The notes under the pieces were generated by a model. The model had not been told where the DNA came from, did no database searches, and saw only the letters and a program-made list of their open reading frames with translations. A program made the translations under genes and the position numbers. DNA of 64,000 nt from Candidatus Sabulitectum sp. (GTDB taxonomy: Bacteria; Fermentibacterota; Fermentibacteria; Fermentibacterales; JCC-6). Location of the stretch: positions 1 through 64,000 of the forward strand of contig JAGLOJ010000014.1 of the NCBI GenBank assembly GCA_023139045.1. Direction: 5' to 3'. Below are positions 8,874 to 17,413 of this stretch, piece by piece (position 1 is the stretch's first letter; each line of letters opens with the position of its first letter).

Positions 8874-8885
8874 ACAATTCATTCT

Positions 8886-8912
8886 TCTCCGGGAATGCTG
8901 AATTCCCGGAGA
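8886..8912. terminator. Perfect hairpin after pyrE
   Basis: TCTCCGGGAA and TTCCCGGAGA form a perfect 10-bp stem with a 7-nt loop, starting about 12 bp after the pyrE stop. There is no T-run, so it may be a weak terminator or a 3'-end stabiliser. Its right arm merges with the start of the 46-bp tandem repeat. Confidence 0.5.
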
Positions 8913-9006
8913 GCAACAGAGCCTAAACCTGGGGGTGTCCCGAGCGATAGCACGGAGAGCAACAGAGCCCAAACCTGGGGGTGTCCCGAGCGATAGCACG
9001 GAGAGA
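8908..9006. repeat. 46-bp direct tandem repeat, two copies plus partial third
   Basis: Two almost identical 46-bp units start at 8908 and 8954 with one visible mismatch (GCCTAAA versus GCCCAAA). A third copy breaks off after GGAGAG at 9000. The unit contains GGAGAGCAACAGAGCC and CCTGGGGGTGTCCCGAG. It fills the space between convergent pyrE and the glycosyltransferase remnant and has no coding potential. It could be a mini-satellite or the edge of a dispersed intergenic repeat family. Confidence 0.85.
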
Positions 9007-9008
9007 AC

Positions 9009-10048
9009 CTATCTGAAATGCCATACACCCGCATCAAGAAACTGTCGGCATTCTGTGTTTTCGAACAAAGCTGAAATAGAATCAATCAGCTCGGTTTCCG
9101 GTTCAAGATGTCCCCAGAGAAGCCACACTTCAACTGGTTCGTTGAGGGCGATCATTCTTCTTACTTCAGTGAAATCCGATGAATCAACAGCTCTGAGATC
9201 AACTGCAAGATCCGAAGAGAGTTTTTCAAAGTAGTAATTAAAGTAGACAACATTCCATGCAGATGCCACAATCAGCGTCTCATGATCAATGTTGTTGTTT
9301 GCCGCAACGAATGCAGCGACCTCTCTGAACTGGTGCCGGTGGGGCTCTGTGTAGTGCCTGCGAACAAAAAAGAGAGAAAACAACAGGTAACAGCATAATC
9401 CCAGACTGATTGCACTTCTCAACCATCCTGAGGAAAAAATTATGTGAATTGCAGCAGACAGAATGAGGAAAATCGCCGGTAGCGCAACCATCATGTTTCT
9501 GATTGTAAAAACAGGAGCAAACATCACTGAAAGCAGAATTCCCACTGAAATGAAACCTGCGACATTTACCCTGCCCAGAACTGTACCTGTTTTCAGTCTC
9601 TCAAGAATAACCGTTAGCAGATAAACGGATATGGCTGTGAGCAGAATAAGAATTGAGTATGGTCTTGCCTCCTGGCTGAACCAGATGTGGATTGGAGCTA
9701 CCGCCAGGATTGCTGAGGCAAGCAGTCCCGCTGAATCGTTCAGTAGTTTTCTTCCAAGAAGATAAATCACGGGAATGGTCAGAATCCCTGCAACTGCAGA
9801 GGGGAGCCTGAGTGCCGTCTCTGAATTCCCGATGGTTCTTTGAATGCAAAACATGAGGATCTGATACCCGGGTGGATGTATATCCGGAGCCACTCCTGTT
9901 GAAATCACTTCTCCCGGAGTAGAGAGCTGCTTCTGTAGCATGATGCCAGTTCATCATTCCAAAGAGATTCCCCTGCAAGATCATAGAGACGAAGAACACT
10001 TCCCAGAAGTATAATCAGCAAAAGGAACAGATACTTCCCGTGTTTCAA
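9009..10048 (-). pseudogene. GT39/ArnT-like membrane glycosyltransferase, frameshifted
   Basis: An N-terminal segment beginning at TTG (10048) encodes a membrane helix and SLWNDELASC, the acidic motif after the first helix of dolichyl-phosphate-mannose-type glycosyltransferases, then stops at 9905. The rest is in another frame (open from 9950) and carries DIHPPGYQILM, SETALRLPSAVAG and HIWFSQEARPYS, all family hallmarks. The two frames overlap, so one indel between about 9908 and 9950 explains the break. Even when joined (~345 aa) it is shorter than the ~500 aa common in the family. It is either a pseudogene or a sequencing error. Confidence 0.8.
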
Positions 10049-10054
10049 TCGATT

Positions 10055-10936
10055 CTATCTGCCCGCCGCGGGATCCTGATCAAAGAAATCCCTGAGCTGC
10101 TTGTACACTTCAGGAGCTCGCTCTTTCATCTTTTCAGGTTTCTCAAAGAAGTACTCTACTGAACACGCAAAGAACTCTGCGGGGTTTGTGCCTGCATAAT
10201 CCCGGAGTATGGATCGATGGGCGTTTACCTTCTCAAATTCTGTCTGCATTGCCTGTGCCCATGGCCTGTAGGAACCCAGATTAAGCTCATCAGGCGTTCC
10301 GTCCGGTCTTCGACCATCGAGCACATGAGCAAACTCGTGGTAACCAACGTTGAAACCGTCATTTTCGTGTGCAAAGCTGTTCAAGAGATGAGGCAGTGAA
10401 AGGATGACTCCTCCTTGCGAATGCACCATTCCCGCAGCAGTAAAACCAGTCTGCTTTTTTGTGGAGTAATTCCCTTCCGGAGAAAATCCACCGGGGTAAA
10501 TCAGTATGGCACCAAAATTGTAGTATTCCCAGCCCGGTCTTCTGAATGTAAGTCTAACTGCGGATGCTGCAACAAGGGTTCTTATTTCATCAGTGATTTC
10601 AATCCCATCAACACCGTCAATTGAGTGCTCGGAGATAAAGATCGCAATATTTGATTCGTAGGCGGTTTTGTCCTCAGGTGAAAGGTTGTTATAGAAGCTG
10701 ACTTTCCCCCGAAGGATATTCTTCATGTTCTCATTGAGCCCGGCTTGCGCGATCTTTTCCCTCTTGAGATACTTGTGCAGATAAACAAAGAAATAGGCAA
10801 GGCCGGCACCGCCGATCACTGGAAGGAAAAGGGCAAGACTCTTACCGGTAATCAGGAAGGGAATACTGAAAAGAAAACAGGACGCTGCAGTAAGCAGCGC
10901 CCTGTTTCTTATTTTCTTCAGGGGAAAAACTTCCAC
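10055..10936 (-). CDS. MtfA-like zinc metallopeptidase (M90), membrane-anchored
   Basis: The 293-residue protein has two N-terminal hydrophobic helices (about 13-30 and 33-53) followed by an MtfA/M90-type domain. The zinc-binding HEFAH is at residues 200-204. A downstream AEFFACSVEYFFE segment supplies the third-ligand glutamate in this family, and the C-terminus has the typical PEVYKQLRDFF pattern. E. coli MtfA is a soluble aminopeptidase that binds the Mlc repressor; the membrane anchor here is a variation. The start is GTG with no good Shine-Dalgarno sequence, 7 bp after the coiled-coil gene. Confidence 0.85.
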   Translation of the reverse strand: MEVFPLKKIRNRALLTAASCFLFSIPFLITGKSLALFLPVIGGAGLAYFFVYLHKYLKREKIAQAGLNENMKNILRGKVSFYNNLSPEDKTAYESNIAIFISEHSIDGVDGIEITDEIRTLVAASAVRLTFRRPGWEYYNFGAILIYPGGFSPEGNYSTKKQTGFTAAGMVHSQGGVILSLPHLLNSFAHENDGFNVGYHEFAHVLDGRRPDGTPDELNLGSYRPWAQAMQTEFEKVNAHRSILRDYAGTNPAEFFACSVEYFFEKPEKMKERAPEVYKQLRDFFDQDPAAGR

Positions 10937-10943
10937 TTCAGGT

Positions 10944-11510
10944 TTAGACTTCAGCCATGAAATGGCGCTCGATCATGATCCTCTTCAGCTCGAGCTTAAA
11001 GATCTCGCGGTCACGAAGCTCACTGGCAAGTTCCTGCCTGGCTGTTTCAAGCTCAGCCTTCTCGAGTCTGAAAGCTTTGAATGCCTTGCTGTATGCCAGT
11101 TTTGCCGCAGCAAGTTCCTCAGTCTCGACCTGCTTCTTCTCTTCGGTACCCTCAAGAAGCTTTTTTGCATTCTCAAAGGCAACCCTTGCCTGAGCAGCCT
11201 GCTCGATCTCGCTCTTTATTTCAACCCTGAACTGCTTGATCTCTTCAACACTGAAATCCATCTCTGTCTTGATTCTTACCTCAAGTTCGTCCAGAACCGG
11301 TGTAAGGAACAACTTCAACTCGTGGATGTAGTTTGCGTAGCGAACCACTGTACGGTTAAGTTTCTTCTCTTTACGGATATTGCTGATGGTAAGCAGCTTC
11401 TCCTGCCAGCTGTGGAGCTGGTTTAAACTGAATGCAAGTTCTCTGCGAAGTTCGTTCTTGGCATGGATATCACTCTTGAGCTGTTTTTCCATTACATTAT
11501 GCTGATTCAC
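10944..11510 (-). CDS. Coiled-coil protein, unknown function
   Basis: The 188-residue product is almost entirely charged helix, rich in Glu, Lys, Leu and Ala, with long heptad-like stretches especially from about residue 90 to 180. No signal peptide or catalytic motif is visible. It starts at GTG, supported by AAGGAG 7 nt upstream. The MtfA-like gene follows closely, so the two probably share a transcript. Confidence 0.65.
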   Translation of the reverse strand: MNQHNVMEKQLKSDIHAKNELRRELAFSLNQLHSWQEKLLTISNIRKEKKLNRTVVRYANYIHELKLFLTPVLDELEVRIKTEMDFSVEEIKQFRVEIKSEIEQAAQARVAFENAKKLLEGTEEKKQVETEELAAAKLAYSKAFKAFRLEKAELETARQELASELRDREIFKLELKRIMIERHFMAEV

Positions 11511-11620
11511 AATATATCTCCTTATTGCATTAATATCATAGACTTACAAATTCTTTCTCGCAGGCGGATTTATGCCACCAAAAGGCTCTTATGTCAAGAG
11601 TTAGGTATACGACAGTGGAA

Positions 11621-12148
11621 TCAGTCTCTTCCGGAACTGCTTAAAACCTGCAGTTGCCGGTAACTCTGACACAGACCTTCATTGGGATTTAAACCAAGAA
11701 TCCGGGATGCATTTCTGACCTTCAACTGAGTATCAGCCTCGATCTCAATAAATTTTCCGAAGAAAAGACAGTCCAGACAAATGTTTATATCTTCACCGAA
11801 AGACCACATCTCACGGGTTTTTTTGTAATGGAACACAGGAGCATAATTGAGTGCTTTCAACATCTCCTCTGCTGCATGGAGCGAGATGGATAAAACTGTC
11901 TCATGTTCTTTCCTTATCTTCATGGTTCCAGCGAGCTTTGGCTCTTTCACAGTAAGGATCACTTCTGTACCGAATTCCCTGAGCCTCAGAAGCGTATCAG
12001 AGTGTTTAAGCGACCCATCCGGAAGATCGTAGAGAGTATTTTTCTCCTCGGTAGCGTCACAAACAAGCCTGGCACCTGTATGCTGGAGATTTTCTTTGAT
12101 CTCCTTAAAATCCTTAACCGGGTATTTCAGTTCAACTTCGGTAAACAT
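11621..12148 (-). CDS. CYTH domain protein (class IV adenylyl cyclase / triphosphatase-like)
   Basis: The 175-residue protein starts MFTEVELKYP, which carries the ExExK motif (EVELK) that defines the CYTH superfamily. Further charged strands fit the triphosphate tunnel fold: LLRLREFG, VILTVKEP, KIRKEHE and FIEIEAD. Members hydrolyse or cyclise nucleoside or thiamine triphosphates, or inorganic triphosphate; the substrate cannot be told from sequence. The start was chosen for its AGGAGG 6 nt upstream. It is divergent from the neighbouring tRNA-Ser. Confidence 0.85.
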   Translation of the reverse strand: MFTEVELKYPVKDFKEIKENLQHTGARLVCDATEEKNTLYDLPDGSLKHSDTLLRLREFGTEVILTVKEPKLAGTMKIRKEHETVLSISLHAAEEMLKALNYAPVFHYKKTREMWSFGEDINICLDCLFFGKFIEIEADTQLKVRNASRILGLNPNEGLCQSYRQLQVLSSSGRD

Positions 12149-12173
12149 TGCGACCTCCTGAAAATGCCTGCAT

Positions 12174-12200
12174 TTGACCTGAGACTTCAATTATTATAAA
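12174..12200 (+). promoter_or_regulatory. Probable promoter of tRNA-Ser(TGA)
   Basis: TTGACC and TATAAA are separated by 15 bp, in an A/T-rich stretch that ends 15 nt before the mature tRNA. The boxes are good but the spacer is shorter than the usual 17 bp. Confidence 0.5.
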
Positions 12201-12215
12201 TTAGCGCACTACGGA

Positions 12216-12302
12216 GGAGGACTAGTCTAATTGGTAAGGCAGCGGATTTGAAATCCGCCGGGCTAATCACCCTTCGGGGTTCGAGTCCCCGGTCCTCCGC
12301 CA
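12216..12302 (+). tRNA. tRNA-Ser (anticodon TGA)
   Basis: The acceptor stem GGAGGAC pairs with GTCCTCC, followed by G and an encoded CCA. The anticodon stem GCGGA/TCCGC holds the loop TTTGAAA, giving anticodon TGA for UCA-type serine codons. A long variable arm (GGG...CCC) and the T-arm GGGGTTCGAGTCCCC confirm a class II tRNA. It is not tRNA-Sec, which would have TCA. Confidence 0.95.
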
Positions 12303-12369
12303 CCCTTACTTTCGTAATCTGTAATTTTCACGTGAATTCATGATACCGAACATTCGGGGAAGGGGTAAT

Positions 12370-12771
12370 ATGGCCGATTCCATCTTTATCGGCGACAAGC
12401 AGCTGATTGTCACCGGAGATCGTATTCTGGTCAGTCCTCCCGTTGCCGGAGAAAGAACCGACTCCGGGCTTTACGTGCCTGATTCAGCAGTTGATAAGAG
12501 AAGAGTAATGGCGGGGTGGGTAGAGGCAGTTGGCCCCGGATATCCAATCCCTGAAGCGAACGATTTGTCTGATGAACCCTGGAAGCCTTCGGAAACTCCA
12601 TCCATAAAACACTATCCGCTTCAAGTGGAAAAGGGTGATTATGTGCTCTATGTGAAAAGTGCAGCCTGGGAAATCCAGCTTGACACCGGTAAGTTCTATG
12701 TTGTTCCCTATTCCTCAGTTCTTGTGATTCTGCGCACACCACTGGATGTAGAACAACCGGCACACAACTGA
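12370..12771 (+). CDS. GroES-like co-chaperonin family protein
   Basis: The 133-residue protein has the Cpn10 pattern: DRILVSPPVAGERTDSGLYVPDSA (residues ~18-41), a VEAVGPG turn, and VEKGDYVLYVKSAAWEIQ near the end. It is longer than canonical GroES (~95 aa), with an insert around residues 60-85, and no groEL lies beside it. It may be a divergent Cpn10 paralogue rather than the main co-chaperonin. The start was set at the ATG preceded by AAGGGG; an earlier in-frame ATG lacks such a site. Confidence 0.75.
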   Translation: MADSIFIGDKQLIVTGDRILVSPPVAGERTDSGLYVPDSAVDKRRVMAGWVEAVGPGYPIPEANDLSDEPWKPSETPSIKHYPLQVEKGDYVLYVKSAAWEIQLDTGKFYVVPYSSVLVILRTPLDVEQPAHN

Positions 12772-12779
12772 GCGTGATT

Positions 12780-13256
12780 CTACTGGAAAATGGTTGCAAG
12801 AAGGCTTGTATCTGTTATTCGCCAGTTGCTGTTCTCCCAAACCATTCTGAAGGATATAGAAGCTCCGTTGAAATAAGATATCACCACAGTTGCGTCTCTG
12901 CCCGCCATGTCAGCAGTCTCCTGCTGAATCTGCTCTTCAGGCTGAAGATTCACTTCGCCCATTATTTTTCCAAGCATTTCTTCATTGCTGAGTTCGGCGA
13001 AGTCATCCACAGCAATACTTCCCCCGTATCTCTGTTGAAGAATGTTTCCTGCCAGAACAGGATCAGCTTCCACCAGTATTCTGGTCTGATCAAGAAAACC
13101 GGTAAAGGTTGCGTAAAGATCATCTGAAAAAATATCTTCCAGCGCATATCCGTCCTGATATGTGATCGCATCAAGAAGATCGTAAGCTGTGTCCAGAGGT
13201 GAAGCATTTGCAACAACTACTATTAAAAGCAGAAATCCAATAATATGTATTTTCAT
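12780..13256 (-). CDS. Secreted protein, unknown function
   Basis: The 158-residue protein has a clear signal peptide (IIGFLLLIVVVANA) and a mature domain ending in VISYFNGASISFRMVWENSNWRI. This resembles the last strands of NTF2-like or DUF4878 lipoprotein domains (weak inference). Codons upstream of this ATG overlap the end of the PHP gene region and lack a signal peptide. It is last in the long minus-strand run. Confidence 0.6.
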   Translation of the reverse strand: MKIHIIGFLLLIVVVANASPLDTAYDLLDAITYQDGYALEDIFSDDLYATFTGFLDQTRILVEADPVLAGNILQQRYGGSIAVDDFAELSNEEMLGKIMGEVNLQPEEQIQQETADMAGRDATVVISYFNGASISFRMVWENSNWRITDTSLLATIFQ

Positions 13257-13288
13257 AAACCCTGCATCTCCTTGTACTGCGTTTTTTA

Positions 13289-14260
13289 TCAGATAGCCCA
13301 CCGACCCTGAGCGATCCAGGTGCGCCCTTCCCGATGAACCTCAATGTAAACAGGCTGAGTTACCGATCCAAGACAGTGAACACCCTTCCCAAAAGTTGCA
13401 AAATTCCGGGCAGCTTTGCCCTTCTCCCTCAGTATTACCCTGCCGGGGGCTGGAAGTTTCAGATACAGTCTTCCATCATGTACAGCAGAACGGTAATCAG
13501 AGGCATCTCCGGCAATAGCATTACTTATAAAGCATCTACCCTGCCTCAGGGCTTCTACGAACTGAGAAGGCTCTCTGAAGGGCTTATCAAGAAGGATGTG
13601 AGTTCTTACCCTGTCAAATAGCATCCTGTAACCGAAAATAGACTTGCCCAATATCGTGTGACCATGCGCATCGGCACCGCCAATCATGCAGCCACCCGTG
13701 TGAAACCACATATCAACAGCATCTCCCGGAGGATTCCTGACCAGATTATCCGGGTAATGAATCCTTTTCCAGGCATTCAGCAGATTGACCCTGCACTTCC
13801 AGCTGCTCATCCAGTTCCAGGCCTCTATGCCGCTCACAGGGTGATTCGTTCCAAATCCCCAGGGGAATTCTCCGTAACCGGGTACATGGGGTCTGACTTC
13901 CACGGGGTGGGCAATGACTGCAAGCCCGTTCATTGAAAGAATGTGGTCAAGTTGATCCAGAATGTGACCTGAGGGTTTGATGGTTTCAACACCATACACC
14001 AGAAGGTGACTCTTCAGGTCTCTGTGCTGAAGCTCAGCTCCGACAATTGACATAAGATCATCTGTGACTTTACCGTGCCAGCCCTCTTCCATAAGGATAA
14101 GATTTCTGTGATCGTTAAAGGCAATGTAATCCAGACCGGCTTCAATACCATATCTAATTATCTCTTCCGGTTCTCCATATCCATCAGACCTGGTTGTGTG
14201 AACATGAAGAACCCCTGTGGCTGAGTGTTCCTCAAATACCACAGGGGTTGTTTTTATCAA
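13289..14260 (-). CDS. PHP-domain metal-dependent phosphoesterase
   Basis: The 323-residue protein shows the PHP signature HVHTTRSDGYGEPEEII near the N-terminus, then IAFNDHRN and VIAHPVEV, and a late GGADAHGH, together supplying the metal ligands. Stand-alone PHP proteins hydrolyse phosphoesters such as nucleotides or histidinol phosphate; the substrate here is unknown. It starts with TTG, with AGAGGA upstream, 6 bp after the stop of etfA, so it is part of that operon. Confidence 0.85.
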   Translation of the reverse strand: MIKTTPVVFEEHSATGVLHVHTTRSDGYGEPEEIIRYGIEAGLDYIAFNDHRNLILMEEGWHGKVTDDLMSIVGAELQHRDLKSHLLVYGVETIKPSGHILDQLDHILSMNGLAVIAHPVEVRPHVPGYGEFPWGFGTNHPVSGIEAWNWMSSWKCRVNLLNAWKRIHYPDNLVRNPPGDAVDMWFHTGGCMIGGADAHGHTILGKSIFGYRMLFDRVRTHILLDKPFREPSQFVEALRQGRCFISNAIAGDASDYRSAVHDGRLYLKLPAPGRVILREKGKAARNFATFGKGVHCLGSVTQPVYIEVHREGRTWIAQGRWAI

Positions 14261-14266
14261 GGTGAT

Positions 14267-15463
14267 CTATCCTCTGCGCTTCTTTATCTCTTTAACAAGA
14301 GCGGGGATTATTTCGAAGAGGTCACCGACAAAACCCTCTGTACAGAACTCAAAGATGTTTGCGTCCCGATCCTTGTTTACAGCATAGATAACATCTGACG
14401 ACTGCATACCGACTCTGTGCTGCACCGCTCCGGAAATACCGACAGCAAGATAGGTTGTCGGCTGTACAGTCTTGCCGGTCTGACCAACCTGCCTGGGATA
14501 CTCTATCCATCCATTGTCTACAGCGGCGCGACTGGCGCCAACCGTTCCACCAAGAAGATGAGCAAGATCATGAAGCAGATCGAAGTTCTCCGGATTTTTC
14601 ATTCCCCGCCCGCCGGAAATCACAATCTCCGCTTCTGTAATATCGACTTCATCACCCCGGCTGGGAATGAATTCAAGAACTTTTGATCTGTTTCTAAGCA
14701 TCTCGACCGATAGTTCAAGATCAATGATTTGTCCGGTTCTGGATGTGTCAGTTTCCATCGGTTTCATAACACCGGGCCGAACTGTAGACATCTGAGGACG
14801 GGTTCTGTCACAGACAATTGTTGCCATGATGTTTCCACCGAAGGCCGGGCGGGTCTGCATAAGCATTCCATTGTCTGGATCGATCTTAAGCTCTGTGCAG
14901 TCTGCCGTGAGACCGGTGTCCAGACTCTTGGAAACTCTGGGCATAACATCCCGGCCCGTTGTGGTGGCTGCAGCAAGAACGATCTCCGGCAGATCAGTTC
15001 TGATAACATGTGTAAGAATACTGTTCCAGGGTTCAGTTGAGAAATGTTCAAGGTCTCTGTGAACAGCTTTTACAACTCTGTCTGCTCCAGCATGAATGAG
15101 CTTCTCTGGAGTATCGAATGGATCATTTGTAATGATCAGAGCTGTAACTTCCTTTTCACCTGCAGAAAGCTTCTGCGCTTCACCCAGCAGCTCATAAGCG
15201 CTTCTGTCTGGTGATCCATTTCTCATTTCACACAGAACAAGAATACCCGAGTAATTTGCCAGTTCCTCTTTGTTCCCGCCGAATGCATGGTGAACAGCAA
15301 GAGATTCGAAGGGGCATGAGTCAATGCAGATACTGCACAGTGTACATTCTTCCGATACCACAGCCTTCTTCATATCGTTGATGGAAAGAGCCTGAACAGG
15401 GCAGGTTTTCACACAAATGCCACATCCGGTACAACTATCTTTTATCTCAAGGAATCCACTCAC
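14267..15463 (-). CDS. etfA: Electron transfer flavoprotein alpha subunit with N-terminal ferredoxin domain
   Basis: About 398 residues. The N-terminus holds two [4Fe-4S] cluster motifs: Cys11/14/17/21 and Cys40/43/46/50, both ending CP. The ETF-alpha domain follows, with the FAD-binding C-terminus (ISGGRGM, GASRAAVDNGW, QVGQTGKTV, GISGAVQH). ETF passes electrons between acyl-CoA dehydrogenases and other carriers. A ferredoxin extension is known in CarE of Acetobacterium caffeyl-CoA reductase. The start is GTG with GAGGG 5 nt upstream; another GTG 12 nt earlier is possible. It sits directly after etfB and the acyl-CoA dehydrogenase gene. Confidence 0.92.
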   Translation of the reverse strand: MSGFLEIKDSCTGCGICVKTCPVQALSINDMKKAVVSEECTLCSICIDSCPFESLAVHHAFGGNKEELANYSGILVLCEMRNGSPDRSAYELLGEAQKLSAGEKEVTALIITNDPFDTPEKLIHAGADRVVKAVHRDLEHFSTEPWNSILTHVIRTDLPEIVLAAATTTGRDVMPRVSKSLDTGLTADCTELKIDPDNGMLMQTRPAFGGNIMATIVCDRTRPQMSTVRPGVMKPMETDTSRTGQIIDLELSVEMLRNRSKVLEFIPSRGDEVDITEAEIVISGGRGMKNPENFDLLHDLAHLLGGTVGASRAAVDNGWIEYPRQVGQTGKTVQPTTYLAVGISGAVQHRVGMQSSDVIYAVNKDRDANIFEFCTEGFVGDLFEIIPALVKEIKKRRG

Positions 15464-15464
15464 G

Positions 15465-16253
15465 CTAACCCTCACTTCCTTCTCCGAGGAGCAGGTCAGC
15501 AAGTTTTGCTACAAGCTCTTCCGTACTGCCCTCATGAATCTGACCACCGATCCGGGCCTCAGGAGTAGCTGTTGCAACAACCTTTGTGGGAGAGCCGTTA
15601 AGTCCGGTTTCATACTCAGTAAGACCAAGATCGATCAGTCCCCAGACTGGTATCTGAGCTTTTCTTGATTTCATTTTTCCTCTGAGGGAAGGTACCCTTG
15701 GGATATTGGCATCCTTGAGAATTGTCAGCACCACAGGAAGTTCAGCCTGAACTACCTGTGTTCCGGTTTCCACATACCTCTCGGCTGTTATAGACTTCTC
15801 ATTCAGTTCTCTGACCTTGCCAATGAAGGTAATCTGCGGCCAGTCCAGTGAAGCCGCGACGCTGGGCCCAGTCTGAGCGGTATCTCCATCAATGGCCTGC
15901 TTTCCGAAGAAAACGGCATCCACAGCTCCGAGTTCAGTTACTGCTGCTGCCAGAGTATGACTGGTTGCCCAGGTGTCTGCACCGGCGAAAGCTCTGTCAC
16001 TGATGAGAACAGCATCATCTGCTCCCATGGAAATTGCCTCCCGCAGCACAGATTCTGCCTGCGGTGGGCCCATGGTAATAACAGTGACCTCTCCTCCAAG
16101 CTCATCACGCCATTTCATGGCCTCTTCCAGAGCATAGGTGTCAAAGGGATTCATTATTGACGGCACACCGTCACGGATGAGAGTGCCCCTCTCGGGATCA
16201 ATCCTCACCTCTGCGGTATCCGGCACCTGCTTTACGGCAACAACGAATTTCAT
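15465..16253 (-). CDS. etfB: Electron transfer flavoprotein beta subunit
   Basis: The 262-residue protein begins MKFVVAVKQVPDT and shows VTVITMGPPQAESVLREA, LISDRAFAGADTWATS, GKQAIDGDTAQTGP and VPSLRGKMKSRKA, all typical of ETF-beta. It forms the heterodimer with the neighbouring ETF-alpha and binds AMP or a second flavin. It lies 5 bp after the acyl-CoA dehydrogenase stop, and an AGGG site precedes its ATG, so the three genes form one unit. Confidence 0.95.
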   Translation of the reverse strand: MKFVVAVKQVPDTAEVRIDPERGTLIRDGVPSIMNPFDTYALEEAMKWRDELGGEVTVITMGPPQAESVLREAISMGADDAVLISDRAFAGADTWATSHTLAAAVTELGAVDAVFFGKQAIDGDTAQTGPSVAASLDWPQITFIGKVRELNEKSITAERYVETGTQVVQAELPVVLTILKDANIPRVPSLRGKMKSRKAQIPVWGLIDLGLTEYETGLNGSPTKVVATATPEARIGGQIHEGSTEELVAKLADLLLGEGSEG

Positions 16254-16258
16254 GAACC

Positions 16259-17413
16259 CTACTTTCTCTTGGCTTCTTTTATCATGGCTTTTGCAATCAC
16301 GCTTCTCTGTATCTGATTGGTACCCTCATATATCTGCGTAATTTTGGCATCTCTCATCATTTTCTCTACAGGATACTCTTTCATGTAACCGTACCCTCCG
16401 AGAATCTGCACGGCATCAACGGTAACTTTCATGGCCACATCACTGGCGAACACTTTTGCCATGGCAGACAACTTTACAATATTCTTCGATCCAGTATCGA
16501 TTAAACCGGCAGCAGCATATGTAAGTGCGCGAGCAGCCTCAATCTGCGTACCCATATCTGCAAGCATGAATTGAAGGCCCTGGAAGGAGTTGATCTTTAC
16601 ACCAAACTGTTTTCTCTGCTCTGCATACTTGAGGGCCTCGTCAAGAGCACCCTGAGCGATTCCAACGGCCTGTGCAGCAACTCCCGGCCGGGAGTTGTCA
16701 AGAGTTTTCATGGCAACCATGAATCCATATCCCTCACGGGAAATGAGATTCTCGGCGGGAATCCGGCAGTCTTCGAATATTAACTCCCGGGTAGCCGAGG
16801 CTCTGATTCCCATCTTGTCTTCTTTTTTGCCGTAACTGAACCCGGGAGTGCCCTCTTCAACGATGAAAGCACTGGCTCCGCGAGCACCTCGATCTGGATC
16901 AGTCAGGGCGATAACGGTATAGATCTGGGCCTCTCCACCGTTTGTAATCCACTGCTTTGTTCCGTTGAGTATGTAGTGATCGCCATCCTTGATAGCACGG
17001 GTTTTAACACCACCGGCATCACTGCCTGCTTCCGATTCGGTAAGAGCGAATGCGCAAAGCTTTTCGCCGGAGGCCAGCTTAGGAAGATATTTCTTCTTCT
17101 GCTCTTCTGAACCCATGAGTAAAATAGGCATGGCACCGAGTGCATTAGCGGCATAGGAAACAGCAATACCTCCGCAATAACGGCTGAGTTCTTCTGTTGC
17201 CACTGCAAGAGCCATGCTTCCCATCCCGGTTCCACCGTATTCCTCTGGAATGTAAATTGTGAACAAGTCACTCTGTGCTATGACATTCATAATTTCTCTG
17301 GGGAATTCATTTCCCTCATCAAGCTCAGCTCTTACGGGAAGAATGTGCTTCTCTCCTATTTCAATGCATATCTCCTTGATAGCAAGTAAATCCTCATTCA
17401 GCATGTAGTCCAT
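16259..17413 (-). CDS. Acyl-CoA dehydrogenase
   Basis: The 384-residue flavoenzyme belongs to the short/medium-chain acyl-CoA dehydrogenase group. Visible motifs are FALTESEAGSDAG and KQWITNGGEA (FAD/substrate binding), and IYEGTNQIQR near the C-terminus, whose Glu is the catalytic base in butyryl-CoA-type enzymes. It dehydrogenates acyl-CoA or, with a bifurcating ETF, reduces enoyl-CoA. The first 20 bp overlap the end of rnc. The chain length preferred cannot be read from the sequence. Confidence 0.93.
   Translation of the reverse strand: MDYMLNEDLLAIKEICIEIGEKHILPVRAELDEGNEFPREIMNVIAQSDLFTIYIPEEYGGTGMGSMALAVATEELSRYCGGIAVSYAANALGAMPILLMGSEEQKKKYLPKLASGEKLCAFALTESEAGSDAGGVKTRAIKDGDHYILNGTKQWITNGGEAQIYTVIALTDPDRGARGASAFIVEEGTPGFSYGKKEDKMGIRASATRELIFEDCRIPAENLISREGYGFMVAMKTLDNSRPGVAAQAVGIAQGALDEALKYAEQRKQFGVKINSFQGLQFMLADMGTQIEAARALTYAAAGLIDTGSKNIVKLSAMAKVFASDVAMKVTVDAVQILGGYGYMKEYPVEKMMRDAKITQIYEGTNQIQRSVIAKAMIKEAKRK

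Noticed and set aside
8908..9006. Possible CRISPR array
   Set aside because: The repeats are directly adjacent with no spacers, only two complete copies exist, and no cas gene is in the window.
12216..12302. Selenocysteine tRNA, because the anticodon contains T, G and A
   Set aside because: The anticodon reads TGA (serine), not TCA, and the acceptor and variable arm sizes are those of normal tRNA-Ser.
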